64,000 nucleotides of DNA from Myxococcus guangdongensis (GTDB taxonomy: Bacteria; Myxococcota; Myxococcia; Myxococcales; Myxococcaceae), in contig NZ_JAJVKW010000001.1 in the NCBI RefSeq assembly GCF_024198255.1, positions 434,001 through 498,000 on the forward strand, written 5' to 3'. Positions 18,869 to 26,994 of the stretch are shown in pieces. Position numbers and translations under genes: made by a program. Within the stretch, counting starts at the first letter, position 1; each line of letters opens with the position of its first letter. Below the pieces are notes generated by a model. The model saw only the letters and a list, made by a program, of their open reading frames with translations. It ran no database searches and was not told where the DNA came from.

Positions 18869-21800
18869 TCACTCGCGCTCGTCCGCCTTTTTCGGGGGCG
18901 TGGGGTCGGGCATGTCGAGCGCGGGCACGGCGGTGCGTGGCGGCTTGACCTGGGGGATGGTGGGCGTACGGACGGGGATGCCGCCCGGAGGCGTGTGCAC
19001 CACGCCCGTGCGACGGGACAGCTCGCTCTTGACGGCCTTGAGCTCGGCGTTGGCGCGCTCGTAGATGTCCTGGACGGGGTTGGCGCCGGTCCGCGCCGTC
19101 TGTCGGCGCAGGGTGGCCAACTCTGTCTCCTGGGCCTCGAGCTGCGTCTGCAGGGAGTCCACCAGCGATTGGAGGTGCTCCATCTCCGCGGCCATCTCCA
19201 GGACGGCCTCGGGCTGGGAGGAGGCCTTGAGTTCCTCGGTGGCGGCGAGCAGCTCGTTGCGCTCGGCCTCGATGGAGGACAGGCGCGCCTGCTGGTCCTT
19301 CACGAGCGACTCCAGGCGCTCGCGCTCGTAGCGGTCCTTGAGGAGTTCCTGCTTCTCGGCGGTGAGGGCCTGGGCCTGGTCCTGGAGGCGCGTCAGCTCC
19401 GTGCGCAGCGTGGCGAGGCGGTCGGACGTGGAGCCGTCCTTCTGCTGGAGCTGGCGGCGGGCCTCGTCGAGGGACTCGGAGAGGCGGGTGCGCTCGGCGC
19501 GCTCGGTGTCGAGCAGGCGGACGGCGTCGGTGGACGCGGTCTCCATGGCGGTGATGCGACCTTCCAGGCGGACGCGCGCGGCGCGGGCCACGGTCAGGTC
19601 GGACTGGAGGCGCTCGCGCTCGGCCTCGGCGCGCGTCGCTCGCTCCTGGAGGGATTGGAGCGAGGTGGCGCTCTGCGTGGCGGCGGACTCCAGCCCGGAG
19701 AGGCGCTCCTCGAGCTCGGCGCGGCGGGACTCGAAGCCGGTGGTGGCCTCGGCCAGTCGGGCTTCGAGGGTGGCCTTCTCCGCGAGCCGGACATCGAGTT
19801 CCTCGCGCAGGCTGGCGGTGCTGGACTCCAGGTCGGAGAGTCTCGAGGCGAGTTCGACGCGGCCCGCGCGCTCGGTGTCGAGCTGCGACGCGGTGTCGTT
19901 GAGGCGAGACTCCACGGTCGCCTTGTCGGAGCGCTCGGTGTCGAGCTGAGACTCCAGCTCGGAGCGCCCCGTCCGCGCGGCCTCGAGCAGCGCCGTGGAC
20001 TCCGTCAGGCGAGAGGACAGCTCGGCCAGCTCCACGCGGTGGGCCTCGAGCTGCTCGGAGGTCTGCGTGAGCCGGGACTCCAGTGCGGTGCGCTCCGTGC
20101 GCTCCGTGTCGAACTGGGACGTGACCTCTGCGAACCGGGTCTCCAGCGCGCCCCGTTCAGTCCGCTCGGTGTCGAGCTGTGAAGTGGTCTCGCTGAGTCG
20201 GGCATCGAGCGCGGTGCGTTCCGCGCGCTCGGTGTCGAGCTGCGCAGTGGTCTCCGCGAGTCGAGCGTCCAGGGTGCCCCGGGCCGACTGGTGTGTCTCC
20301 AGGTGCGCGGTGAGGTCAGCGAGCCGAGCGTCCCAGTCCGCGCGCGCCTGCTCCAGCGCCTCGGTGGTCTCGCGCAGGCGGGCCTCCAGCGTCGCGGCGC
20401 GCTCCTGCTCCGTCCGCGCGGTCTCGGTGACACGCGCCAGCTCGGCGCGCTCGCTCTCGAGCGTGCTCTCCATGGCGGTGGCCTTGCCCGCGAAGCGCCG
20501 CGCCGTCTCGAGCTGAACCATGAGCAACTCGGCGTTCTCGCGCTGGGCCACCAGCCGCTCGCGAGCATCCACCAACTCCGCGTCGAGACGCGTGAGGTGC
20601 TGCCCACGCTCGTGCAGCGCGGCCATGGCGCGTTGGAGCTCCATCCCCAGGCGCATCACCTCCTGACGCGCGGCCAGCAGATGGGTCAGCTCACCGCGAA
20701 GGCCCAGCACCTCCTGGCGGGTGGCCTCCAGGGTGTCCTCGGTCTTCTCCAGCTCCGCCTCGCGCACGGTGGCGGCCTCGGACAGTTGCGTGGCCCGGGC
20801 CTCGCCTTCGCGCACCTGTTCCCGCAGACGCTCCATCTGGGTCTGCAGCTCTTGCAGCGTCCAATCCCGCTCGGAGAGCTGGGCATCCACCGCGCGCTTC
20901 GCGGCCTCGGACGCTCCCAAGGACGTTTCGAGCGAAGCCAGTCGGGCCTCCAGTGCCTCGCGCTGCGCCAGGGTCGAAGCCTCCACCTGGGCGCGCTCCG
21001 TCTCCAGGCGTTCCACGGACTCACGCAGCGACTGCTCGCGCGTCGTGAGCTCCGTCAGGCGCTCCTCGCGGACGGACAACTCCGCGCGGGCCTGGGTCAG
21101 GGCCTCACGCTCACGCGTCAACTCCGCGAGAGTCGCCTGTCCACCCTCCTGCTCGGTCGCGAGGGCCGCGCGAACCTGGGCCAACGAGGCTTCCATCTCA
21201 GCGCGAGCTGACTCCTCGGCGGACAACGAGTCCCGGGTGCGAGCCAGCGACGCTTCCGCTTCAGAGCGAGCGCGCTGCTCGGCATCGAGTCGCTCGTGGA
21301 CGCGCGCAAGACCGGCCTCACCGTCACTGCGTTCCTGACGCTCGGTCTCCAGCTCCGCGCGAGCGGCGGACAGCGCCTCTCGCTCCGAGGCCAGCTCGGT
21401 GACCAGTGCCTCACGAGCCTCCCGCTCCGCGGTGAGCAACCGGCGAGCCTCCGCCAGCGAGGCCTGGGACTGGAGTTCGCCTTGCTCCAGCGCCTCGCGA
21501 GCCTGCGCCAGTGACGCGGACTCCCGGGTGCGCTGCTCGACTTCCGTCTCGAGCTGCAGTCGCGCCGCGGCCAGCGCCTCTTCCGCGCGAGCCCTCAGCG
21601 CCTCGACTTCAGCGATGCGAGCCAGCGCCGCCTCGAGCCCCGCCTCGACGCGAGCCTTCTCGTCGGCCTCCGTTCGAGCACGAGCCTCGACTTCGACGAG
21701 CGCGGCTTCGACACGGGCTCTCTCTTCGGCCTCCGTTCGGGCACGAGCCTCGACTTCGATGAGCGCGGCTTCGACCCGAGCCCTGTCCTCGGCCTCTGTC

Positions 21801-24800
21801 TTGGCGCGAGCCTCGACCTCGGAGAGCGCGGCTTCGACCCGAGCCCTGTCCTCGGCCTCCGTCTTGGCGCGAGCCTCGACCTCGGAGAGCGAGGTCTCGA
21901 CACGAGACTGGTCCGCCTGAGCCCGGGCCTCGACCTCGGCGAGAACAGCTTCGACACGCGCCCTGTCTTCGGCCTCGCGCAGAGCACGAGCTTCGACCTC
22001 GGCGAGCTCGGCTTCGACACGGGCCCTGTCTTCGGACTCCTTCTGAGCACGAGCCTCGGCCCGAGCCCGCTCCTCCGCCTCCGTCAGGGCACGAGCGTGC
22101 GCCTCGGTGAGCGCCGCCTCGACCTGCGCCCGCGCTTCGGCCTCCCGCTGAGCACGGGCCTCGACCTCGGCGAGCGCGGCTTCGACGCGAGCCTTCTCTC
22201 CAGCCTCGGTCCGAGCACGGGCCTCGACCTCGGAGAGCGAAACTTCGACGCGAGCCTTCTCTTCAGCCTCTGTCCGAGCCCGAGCCTCGACCTCGGCCAG
22301 CGAAGCTTCGACGCGAGCCCGGTCCTCAGCTTCCTTCAGAGCCCGAGCTTCCGCCTCGGAGAGCGCCGCTTCGACGCGAGCCCGGTCCTCAGCTTCCTTC
22401 AGAGCCCGAGCTTCCGCCTCGGAGAGCGCCGCTTCGACACGAGCCCGGTCCTCAGCCGCATTCAGAGCACGGGCCTCGACCTCGGCAAGCGCAGCCTCGA
22501 CACGAGCCCGGCCCTCAGCCTCCTTCAGCGCCCGGGCCTCCGCCTCGGCGAGCGCCACCTCGATGCGAGCACGGTCCTCGGCCTCGCGCCGGACTCGCGC
22601 GGCCACGTCGGCGAGCGACTCCTCGACCCGGGCCTTGTCCTCCCCCCCCTTGCGAGCCCGCTCCTCAGCCTCCGCGAGCGACGCCTCGATGCGAGCCTTC
22701 GCATCGGCCTCCCGCTGGACGCGCGCCGTCGTCTCCGCGAGTTCGGCCTCGACCTCGGAAGCACGAGACTCCGCCTCCACGAGCGACGCCTCGACACGGG
22801 CCCGGTCCTCCGCCTCCTTGAGAGCACGCTCCCGAGCCTCGGCGAGCAACTCCGCGACACGGGCCTTCTCCTCGCCCTCCGAACGCAGCCGCGCCTCGGC
22901 CTCGGCCAGCGCAGCCTCGACCCGAGACCGTTCCGCACGGAGACTCGCCTCGACCCGCGCCTTCGCGTCGCTCTCGCGCGAAAGCTCGACGCGAAGCTCC
23001 GCGAGCATCGCCTCGACCTGCCCACGCCGCTCGGCCTCCTCCTGGAGTCGAGCCTGGGCCTCCGCCAGCGTGCCCTCGACGTGGGTGCGCTGCTGGCCCT
23101 CGCCCTGGAGCCGCCCCTGGACCTCCGCCAGGGACTCCTCGGCCCGAGCCCTCCGCTGGAACTCCGTCTGGAGCTGGACCTGCACATCCCCGAGCGCCGC
23201 CTCCCACCGCGCGCGCCGCTCCGCCTCCGCGTCCAGCGCCTCGCGGCTTTGCGCAAGCGCCTGTCGCGCCTCGCTCAACCCCGCCTCGGCCTCCGCGAGC
23301 GCCGCCTCCGAGGACTCCCGACGCCCCTTCTCCGCCTCCAGCTCCGCGCGCAGCACCTCCAACGCGGAGCCCGACTTCAACCGTCCATCCCGCTCGGCCT
23401 CGAGCGTCGCCTGGACCTCCGCCAGCGCAGCCTCCAGCGCCGCCCGCCGCGCCACCTCCGCGTCCAGCGCCTCTCGGGTCCTCGCCAGCGTGGCCTCGGC
23501 CTCGACGAGCCGCTGGGTCGCGCTCTCCAGCTTGCCGCGAGACACCCGCAGCGCATCCTCGACCGCGGCGCGAGCCTCACGCTCCTGGTCCAGCTCACCG
23601 CCCACCCGCGCGGCCAGCGCCGCCGTGGAGTCCCGCTCCTCCCGCGCCGTCTCCAGGTCCGCCTGCGCGGCCTGAAGCGCCGTCTCCGACTCCTCCGCGC
23701 GCGCCGACTCCTCACGACGGGAACGACTGAGCGAGGAGACCTCCGCCTCCAGCTCCACCACCCGCCGCACCAGCGCCTGACGTTCGTCCTCCAGCTCGCG
23801 CTTGCGAGCCTCGGTCTCCGCGCGAATGGCGGCCTCGGTGCGAGCCTCCTCCCCGAGCGCCTCCGCCTTCGCCCGCTCGGCCTCGAGCTGCCCCTCCAGC
23901 GCCGACAGCCGCGCCTGGAGCTGGGCCCGCTCCGCCTCCAACGCCCCCGTGAGCCCCGCCTCGACGCGAGCGCGCTCCTCCTCCAATCCGGAGATGCGCT
24001 CGTGGGCCTCGTGAAGCGACTCCTCCAGCTTCTGGGACGTCGCCCGAGCCAGCGCCTCGCGCTCGGTGAGCGCCGCCAGCTCGCGCGTCAGCCGGGCCTC
24101 GCGCGCCTGCGCGGCGACGAGCTCCGTCTCCTGCCCGCGCCCCTCCGCCTGGAGCGCCTCCAGCCGGGCCTCCGCGTCCCGTCGAGAGCCCTCGGCCGAC
24201 GTCGCCCGCAGCGACGCCTCCGTCAGCTCCCGCGTCGCGCGCGCCAGCTCCGCTTCCTTCAAGGACAGGGCCGCCGCCGCGTCGCGCGCGGACTGCTCCG
24301 CCCGGGCCGTCCCAATCTTCAGGTGCTCCACCGCCGCCAGGGCCGCCGAGTACTGCTCGGCGATGCGCAGCTCCCGCTCCCGAGCGGCGTCCGCGGCGCG
24401 ACGGCGGTCCTCCACCTGCTCCCCGGCGCGCTCCGCCACCAACCGGTCCTTCTCCCGGTCGATGCGCAGCGTGGTCAACTCATCCTGCAGCTCACGCAAC
24501 TGCGTGTACGCCGCCGTCAACCGCTCCCGAGCTTCCTCAAGGGACGCGGCCTGCTCCTCACGGCGCGCGCGCTCCAGCCGGAGCGTCTCCTGCCCCGCGA
24601 GCAGCTGGACACCGGCCTCCGCCTGCGTCCGCTGCGCCGCCTCCACCTCCAACCGCTGCGCCGTCAGCCGACGGTCCGCGTCCCCCAGCCGCTCGTGCGC
24701 GACCTGGAGCTCCAGCTCCCGCCGACGCAGCTTCCCGGCCAGGTCATCGCGCTCGCGCTGCGACTCCGGCGTGCCCCGCGCCTGCTCGAGCTGCGCGGTG

Positions 24801-25645
24801 AGCCGGGCCACCTCCTCGCGCGCGTCCTCCAGCACGGGCTTGAGCGAGGCGACCTCCTCCTCGCGCTCCGTCAGCTCGGTGCGAAGCCGGGTCAGCGACT
24901 CCTTCAGCCGCCCGCTGCGCTCCTCCCACGACTTCGCGCGGGCGACCACCTCATCCAGCTTGGCCCGCGTGAAGGCCAGGGGCTCTGGAGGCAGCTGCAC
25001 CCACGTGGGGTCCACCACGCGCGCCGGCTCCAGCCCCGCCACCACCACGAAGTACGCCGCCTCGCTGGTCTGCACCAGCGAGCCATCCACCTGCAGCCCA
25101 TCCCCCTTCTCGAACGCGAGCTGGTACCCCAGCACGGGGGACTGCGTGGCCACCTCCACCTGGGGGAAGTGCACGTTGAGCGCATCCAGCAGCAACCCAT
25201 ACGTCGGCGGCGGCGAGCCCTCCTCGGCCTCCAACAGCTGCGGCAGCGCCAGCCCCGCGATGTTGCGCAGGCCGCCCACCAGGAAGCCCTGCTTCGCCAC
25301 CAGCCGCGCCAGCTCCGCGAGCAGCTCCGGCGCCCGGACGTACGGGGCCAGGTCCGCCACCATCACCACGTCGAAGCTGCCCGGCTCGAAGTCGTCGTAG
25401 ATGTTGGCGCGGTAGCGCAGCGTGGGCCCACCGTGCGCCTTCTGCGCCGCCGACACCGCCTTCACGTCCGCGTCGCACGCCACCACCGCGCGGGCACCCC
25501 GCTCCAGGAGGAAACGCGCGCTCTCGCCTCCGGTGGAGGCCACCGCGTCCACCTCCAGCACCCGGCGGCGCGCGAAGAGGCTCTCGGCGAAGATGTAGCG
25601 GGGCAGCAGTTCACTGGGCCCCATGCGACGGAATGTGTGATGCAT
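18869..25645 (-). CDS. Giant coiled-coil protein with methyltransferase-like N-terminal domain
   Basis: A 2258-residue protein, first gene of the operon. Residues about 1-215 form a Rossmann methyltransferase-like domain: RRVLEVDAVASTGGESARFL in place of motif I, VVACDAD, FDVVMVADL, and a late LVAKQGFLVGGLRN strand. Motif I is degenerate, so catalysis is doubtful. Residues about 250-2190 are nearly unbroken heptad coiled coil, very rich in Glu, Ala, Arg and Leu, including two blocks of 21-residue (three-heptad) repeats. The last 70 residues are Pro/Thr-rich and probably disordered. There are no membrane segments. If fully extended the rod would span hundreds of nanometres. Known myxobacterial proteins that pair a small N-terminal domain with a long coiled coil organise motility or polarity, and a scaffold role is inferred. 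ATG 25645 is favoured, with no strong ribosome site. Confidence 0.85.
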   Translation of the reverse strand: MHHTFRRMGPSELLPRYIFAESLFARRRVLEVDAVASTGGESARFLLERGARAVVACDADVKAVSAAQKAHGGPTLRYRANIYDDFEPGSFDVVMVADLAPYVRAPELLAELARLVAKQGFLVGGLRNIAGLALPQLLEAEEGSPPPTYGLLLDALNVHFPQVEVATQSPVLGYQLAFEKGDGLQVDGSLVQTSEAAYFVVVAGLEPARVVDPTWVQLPPEPLAFTRAKLDEVVARAKSWEERSGRLKESLTRLRTELTEREEEVASLKPVLEDAREEVARLTAQLEQARGTPESQRERDDLAGKLRRRELELQVAHERLGDADRRLTAQRLEVEAAQRTQAEAGVQLLAGQETLRLERARREEQAASLEEARERLTAAYTQLRELQDELTTLRIDREKDRLVAERAGEQVEDRRRAADAARERELRIAEQYSAALAAVEHLKIGTARAEQSARDAAAALSLKEAELARATRELTEASLRATSAEGSRRDAEARLEALQAEGRGQETELVAAQAREARLTRELAALTEREALARATSQKLEESLHEAHERISGLEEERARVEAGLTGALEAERAQLQARLSALEGQLEAERAKAEALGEEARTEAAIRAETEARKRELEDERQALVRRVVELEAEVSSLSRSRREESARAEESETALQAAQADLETAREERDSTAALAARVGGELDQEREARAAVEDALRVSRGKLESATQRLVEAEATLARTREALDAEVARRAALEAALAEVQATLEAERDGRLKSGSALEVLRAELEAEKGRRESSEAALAEAEAGLSEARQALAQSREALDAEAERRARWEAALGDVQVQLQTEFQRRARAEESLAEVQGRLQGEGQQRTHVEGTLAEAQARLQEEAERRGQVEAMLAELRVELSRESDAKARVEASLRAERSRVEAALAEAEARLRSEGEEKARVAELLAEARERALKEAEDRARVEASLVEAESRASEVEAELAETTARVQREADAKARIEASLAEAEERARKGGEDKARVEESLADVAARVRREAEDRARIEVALAEAEARALKEAEGRARVEAALAEVEARALNAAEDRARVEAALSEAEARALKEAEDRARVEAALSEAEARALKEAEDRARVEASLAEVEARARTEAEEKARVEVSLSEVEARARTEAGEKARVEAALAEVEARAQREAEARAQVEAALTEAHARALTEAEERARAEARAQKESEDRARVEAELAEVEARALREAEDRARVEAVLAEVEARAQADQSRVETSLSEVEARAKTEAEDRARVEAALSEVEARAKTEAEDRARVEAALIEVEARARTEAEERARVEAALVEVEARARTEADEKARVEAGLEAALARIAEVEALRARAEEALAAARLQLETEVEQRTRESASLAQAREALEQGELQSQASLAEARRLLTAEREAREALVTELASEREALSAARAELETERQERSDGEAGLARVHERLDAEQRARSEAEASLARTRDSLSAEESARAEMEASLAQVRAALATEQEGGQATLAELTREREALTQARAELSVREERLTELTTREQSLRESVERLETERAQVEASTLAQREALEARLASLETSLGASEAAKRAVDAQLSERDWTLQELQTQMERLREQVREGEARATQLSEAATVREAELEKTEDTLEATRQEVLGLRGELTHLLAARQEVMRLGMELQRAMAALHERGQHLTRLDAELVDARERLVAQRENAELLMVQLETARRFAGKATAMESTLESERAELARVTETARTEQERAATLEARLRETTEALEQARADWDARLADLTAHLETHQSARGTLDARLAETTAQLDTERAERTALDARLSETTSQLDTERTERGALETRFAEVTSQFDTERTERTALESRLTQTSEQLEAHRVELAELSSRLTESTALLEAARTGRSELESQLDTERSDKATVESRLNDTASQLDTERAGRVELASRLSDLESSTASLREELDVRLAEKATLEARLAEATTGFESRRAELEERLSGLESAATQSATSLQSLQERATRAEAERERLQSDLTVARAARVRLEGRITAMETASTDAVRLLDTERAERTRLSESLDEARRQLQQKDGSTSDRLATLRTELTRLQDQAQALTAEKQELLKDRYERERLESLVKDQQARLSSIEAERNELLAATEELKASSQPEAVLEMAAEMEHLQSLVDSLQTQLEAQETELATLRRQTARTGANPVQDIYERANAELKAVKSELSRRTGVVHTPPGGIPVRTPTIPQVKPPRTAVPALDMPDPTPPKKADERE
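19840..20300 (-). repeat. 21-residue coiled-coil repeats, block 1
   Basis: About six degenerate 63-bp units encode the pattern TTSQLDTERxERxALExRLxE within the giant coiled-coil gene. Each unit is three heptads long, which keeps the register of the coiled coil. Confidence 0.75.
21640..22600 (-). repeat. 21-residue coiled-coil repeats, block 2
   Basis: About 14-15 units of 63 bp encode EAEDRARVEAALSEAEARA-type heptad triplets. Two neighbouring units near 22324-22440 are almost base-for-base identical, pointing to recent duplication. Two units are shortened (around KESEDRARVEAEL and QADQSRVETSL), which would introduce stutters in the coil. Confidence 0.85.
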
Positions 25646-25749
25646 GGGTGTGTTCGGGGGTAGGAGTATAGCCGTGGGCCTCCGCGCCCCAAGGAAAGCG
25701 CCAGGCCACACGGTGGCCCCGGCGCCCGGACGTCAGGAGAGCAGGCGAC

Positions 25750-26568
25750 ATGAACGGAGCGGCACAGCAGGGCTTTGGCTATCGCGCACGGCGGACCTTC
25801 ACGCGGTTGCTCGTGTTTTTCCTGATTATTGGACTCGGAGGCGTGGTCGTCTTCCTCCTGTCCCAGCTCAACGCGCGCACCTTCACCCTGGCCCCCGTGG
25901 ACGGCCAGCTCGTCGTCATGAAGGGCCGCATGGCCCCCATGGGCGCCGTCCCCTACCGCCCCGGCGACCCCCGGCTCGCGGACGCCTACGCGCCCATCCC
26001 CCTGGAAGGACAGGACGTCATGGCGCTCACGATGAACAAGTACACCGAGCGCGATGAGATGGACCGGGCCCTGTTCCCCCTCCTGGAGTCGCTGGCCCGC
26101 CCTCGCATCAACTCCGAGGAGCCCGCCAAGGTGGAGCAGGGCCTGTACTACCTGCGCCGCGCCGAGAAGCTCTCCGGCGTCACCGAGGAGCAGCGCCTCA
26201 CCCTCCAGAAGCTCATGACCGAGGTCGCCTTCTTCCAGGCCCGCCAGAAGCTCGAGGACGCGCGCAGGCTGGTCAGCGACGCCCTGGTCCAGCTCAAGCT
26301 CGCCGCCGAGAGCCAGACGCGCCACGCGCGCAGCGCCCACCAGATGCTCACCGTCGTCACCCCGCCCGCCCGGGAGCTCGAGGAGGCCCTCCGCCGCGCC
26401 GTCCACACCCTCAGCGGCCCCCAGGAGCCTCAGCAGGCCACCCCTCCCGCCCAGCCTGTCCAGTCACCCCCACCCGCACCCACACCGACCTCGCCGGAGG
26501 GGGCTCCCGAGGGGGCCTCACCCACGCCGCCGGTCGACTCGGGCATGGATTCCGGGACGACTCCCTGA
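25750..26568 (+). CDS. Single-pass membrane protein with Pro-rich tail
   Basis: A 272-residue protein, divergent from the giant coiled-coil gene across about 100 bp. One membrane segment (about 20-42: LLVFFLIIGLGGVVVFLL) precedes a helical soluble domain (about 100-220), with KVEQGLYYLRRAEKLSGVT and QARQKLEDARRLVSDALVQL suggesting a short helical bundle. The tail (about 225-272) is Pro/Ser/Thr/Gln-rich and likely disordered or wall-spanning. A GGAGAGCAGG sequence precedes the ATG. Family not recognised. A membrane anchor for the neighbouring coiled-coil system is possible but is only suggested by position. Confidence 0.8.
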   Translation: MNGAAQQGFGYRARRTFTRLLVFFLIIGLGGVVVFLLSQLNARTFTLAPVDGQLVVMKGRMAPMGAVPYRPGDPRLADAYAPIPLEGQDVMALTMNKYTERDEMDRALFPLLESLARPRINSEEPAKVEQGLYYLRRAEKLSGVTEEQRLTLQKLMTEVAFFQARQKLEDARRLVSDALVQLKLAAESQTRHARSAHQMLTVVTPPARELEEALRRAVHTLSGPQEPQQATPPAQPVQSPPPAPTPTSPEGAPEGASPTPPVDSGMDSGTTP

Positions 26569-26590
26569 GAGGGGCGCGGGACATCCGTCC

Positions 26591-26640
26591 TCCCAGGTCC
26601 GATTCCGGCCGCTCCATACGGAGCGTCTCCGGACCTGGGA
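26591..26640 (+). terminator. Long imperfect hairpin after the membrane-protein gene
   Basis: An 11-bp perfect outer stem (26591-26601 with 26630-26640, TCCCAGGTCCG/CGGACCTGGGA) encloses an inner 5-bp hairpin (GCTCC-ATAC-GGAGC). It lies 20 bp past the stop codon. There is no U-tract, so it may be a Rho-assisted terminator or a transcript-protecting structure. Confidence 0.5.
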
Positions 26641-26715
26641 CTCAGTGTTGTGAGCAGAACGTGACGTAGACCGTTGGAGATCGATCATAGATTGCAAGGG
26701 ACGGACCTACCCAAG

Positions 26716-26758
26716 CACTAGATCTCGCGTTGACACCAACGGATGCCCCCCATACCTT
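26716..26758 (+). promoter_or_regulatory. Putative nrdA promoter with NrdR-like site
   Basis: TTGACA (26730-26735) is followed after 17 bases by TACCTT (26753-26758), a plausible sigma-70 promoter. Immediately upstream, CACTAGATCTCGCG (26716-26729) matches about 10 of 14 positions of the NrdR-box core (CACTATATATAGTG). A second box at the usual 31-bp spacing is not clear, so NrdR control is tentative. Confidence 0.45.
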
Positions 26759-26868
26759 GTGGCCGGTCGACGACGCCCCACCATTCCGGTGGCGTCCCAA
26801 AGGGCTCAGGGAGGGGTTGTGGTTTATTTACACACAGCAGTCTACCCCGTATGTCGCCTGTGCTCTCC

Positions 26869-26994
26869 GGTCTCCTTGAGACCGTAGGTCCGCGGCGGTA
26901 GAGCGGGCCTTCTTCCCTACACATCCGTGCAGTTGTTTTCGTGGCCCGGGAAACCCCTCCCAGGGCAAGCTCCCCGCTTGTCCCCATGGCCACG
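26869..26994 (+). promoter_or_regulatory. Structured nrdA leader enclosing the start codon
   Basis: The leader has three foldable elements. GGTCTC-CTT-GAGACC (26869-26883) is a perfect hairpin. GGGCAAGC/GCTTGTCC (26963-26983) is an 8-bp stem with one G-U ending two bases before ATG 26986. An outer stem, CGTGGCC (26940-26946) with GGCCACG (26988-26994), would bury the AUG. No Shine-Dalgarno is visible. Together this suggests structure-controlled translation, which remains inferred. Confidence 0.4.

Noticed and set aside
22097..25663. 1188-codon plus-strand open frame opposite the giant coiled-coil gene
   Set aside because: It is the Leu/Arg-rich mirror of the Glu/Ala/Arg coiled-coil codons. 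The minus strand has a recognisable methyltransferase-like start and heptad pattern.
26821..26830. DnaA box (TTATTTACA) upstream of nrdA
   Set aside because: One mismatch from TTATNCACA in a single copy; too frequent by chance to support a claim.
26765..26985. Cobalamin riboswitch or tRNA-like element before nrdA
   Set aside because: The leader folds into hairpins, but I cannot find the B12-box or any conserved riboswitch core, nor a T-loop sequence.
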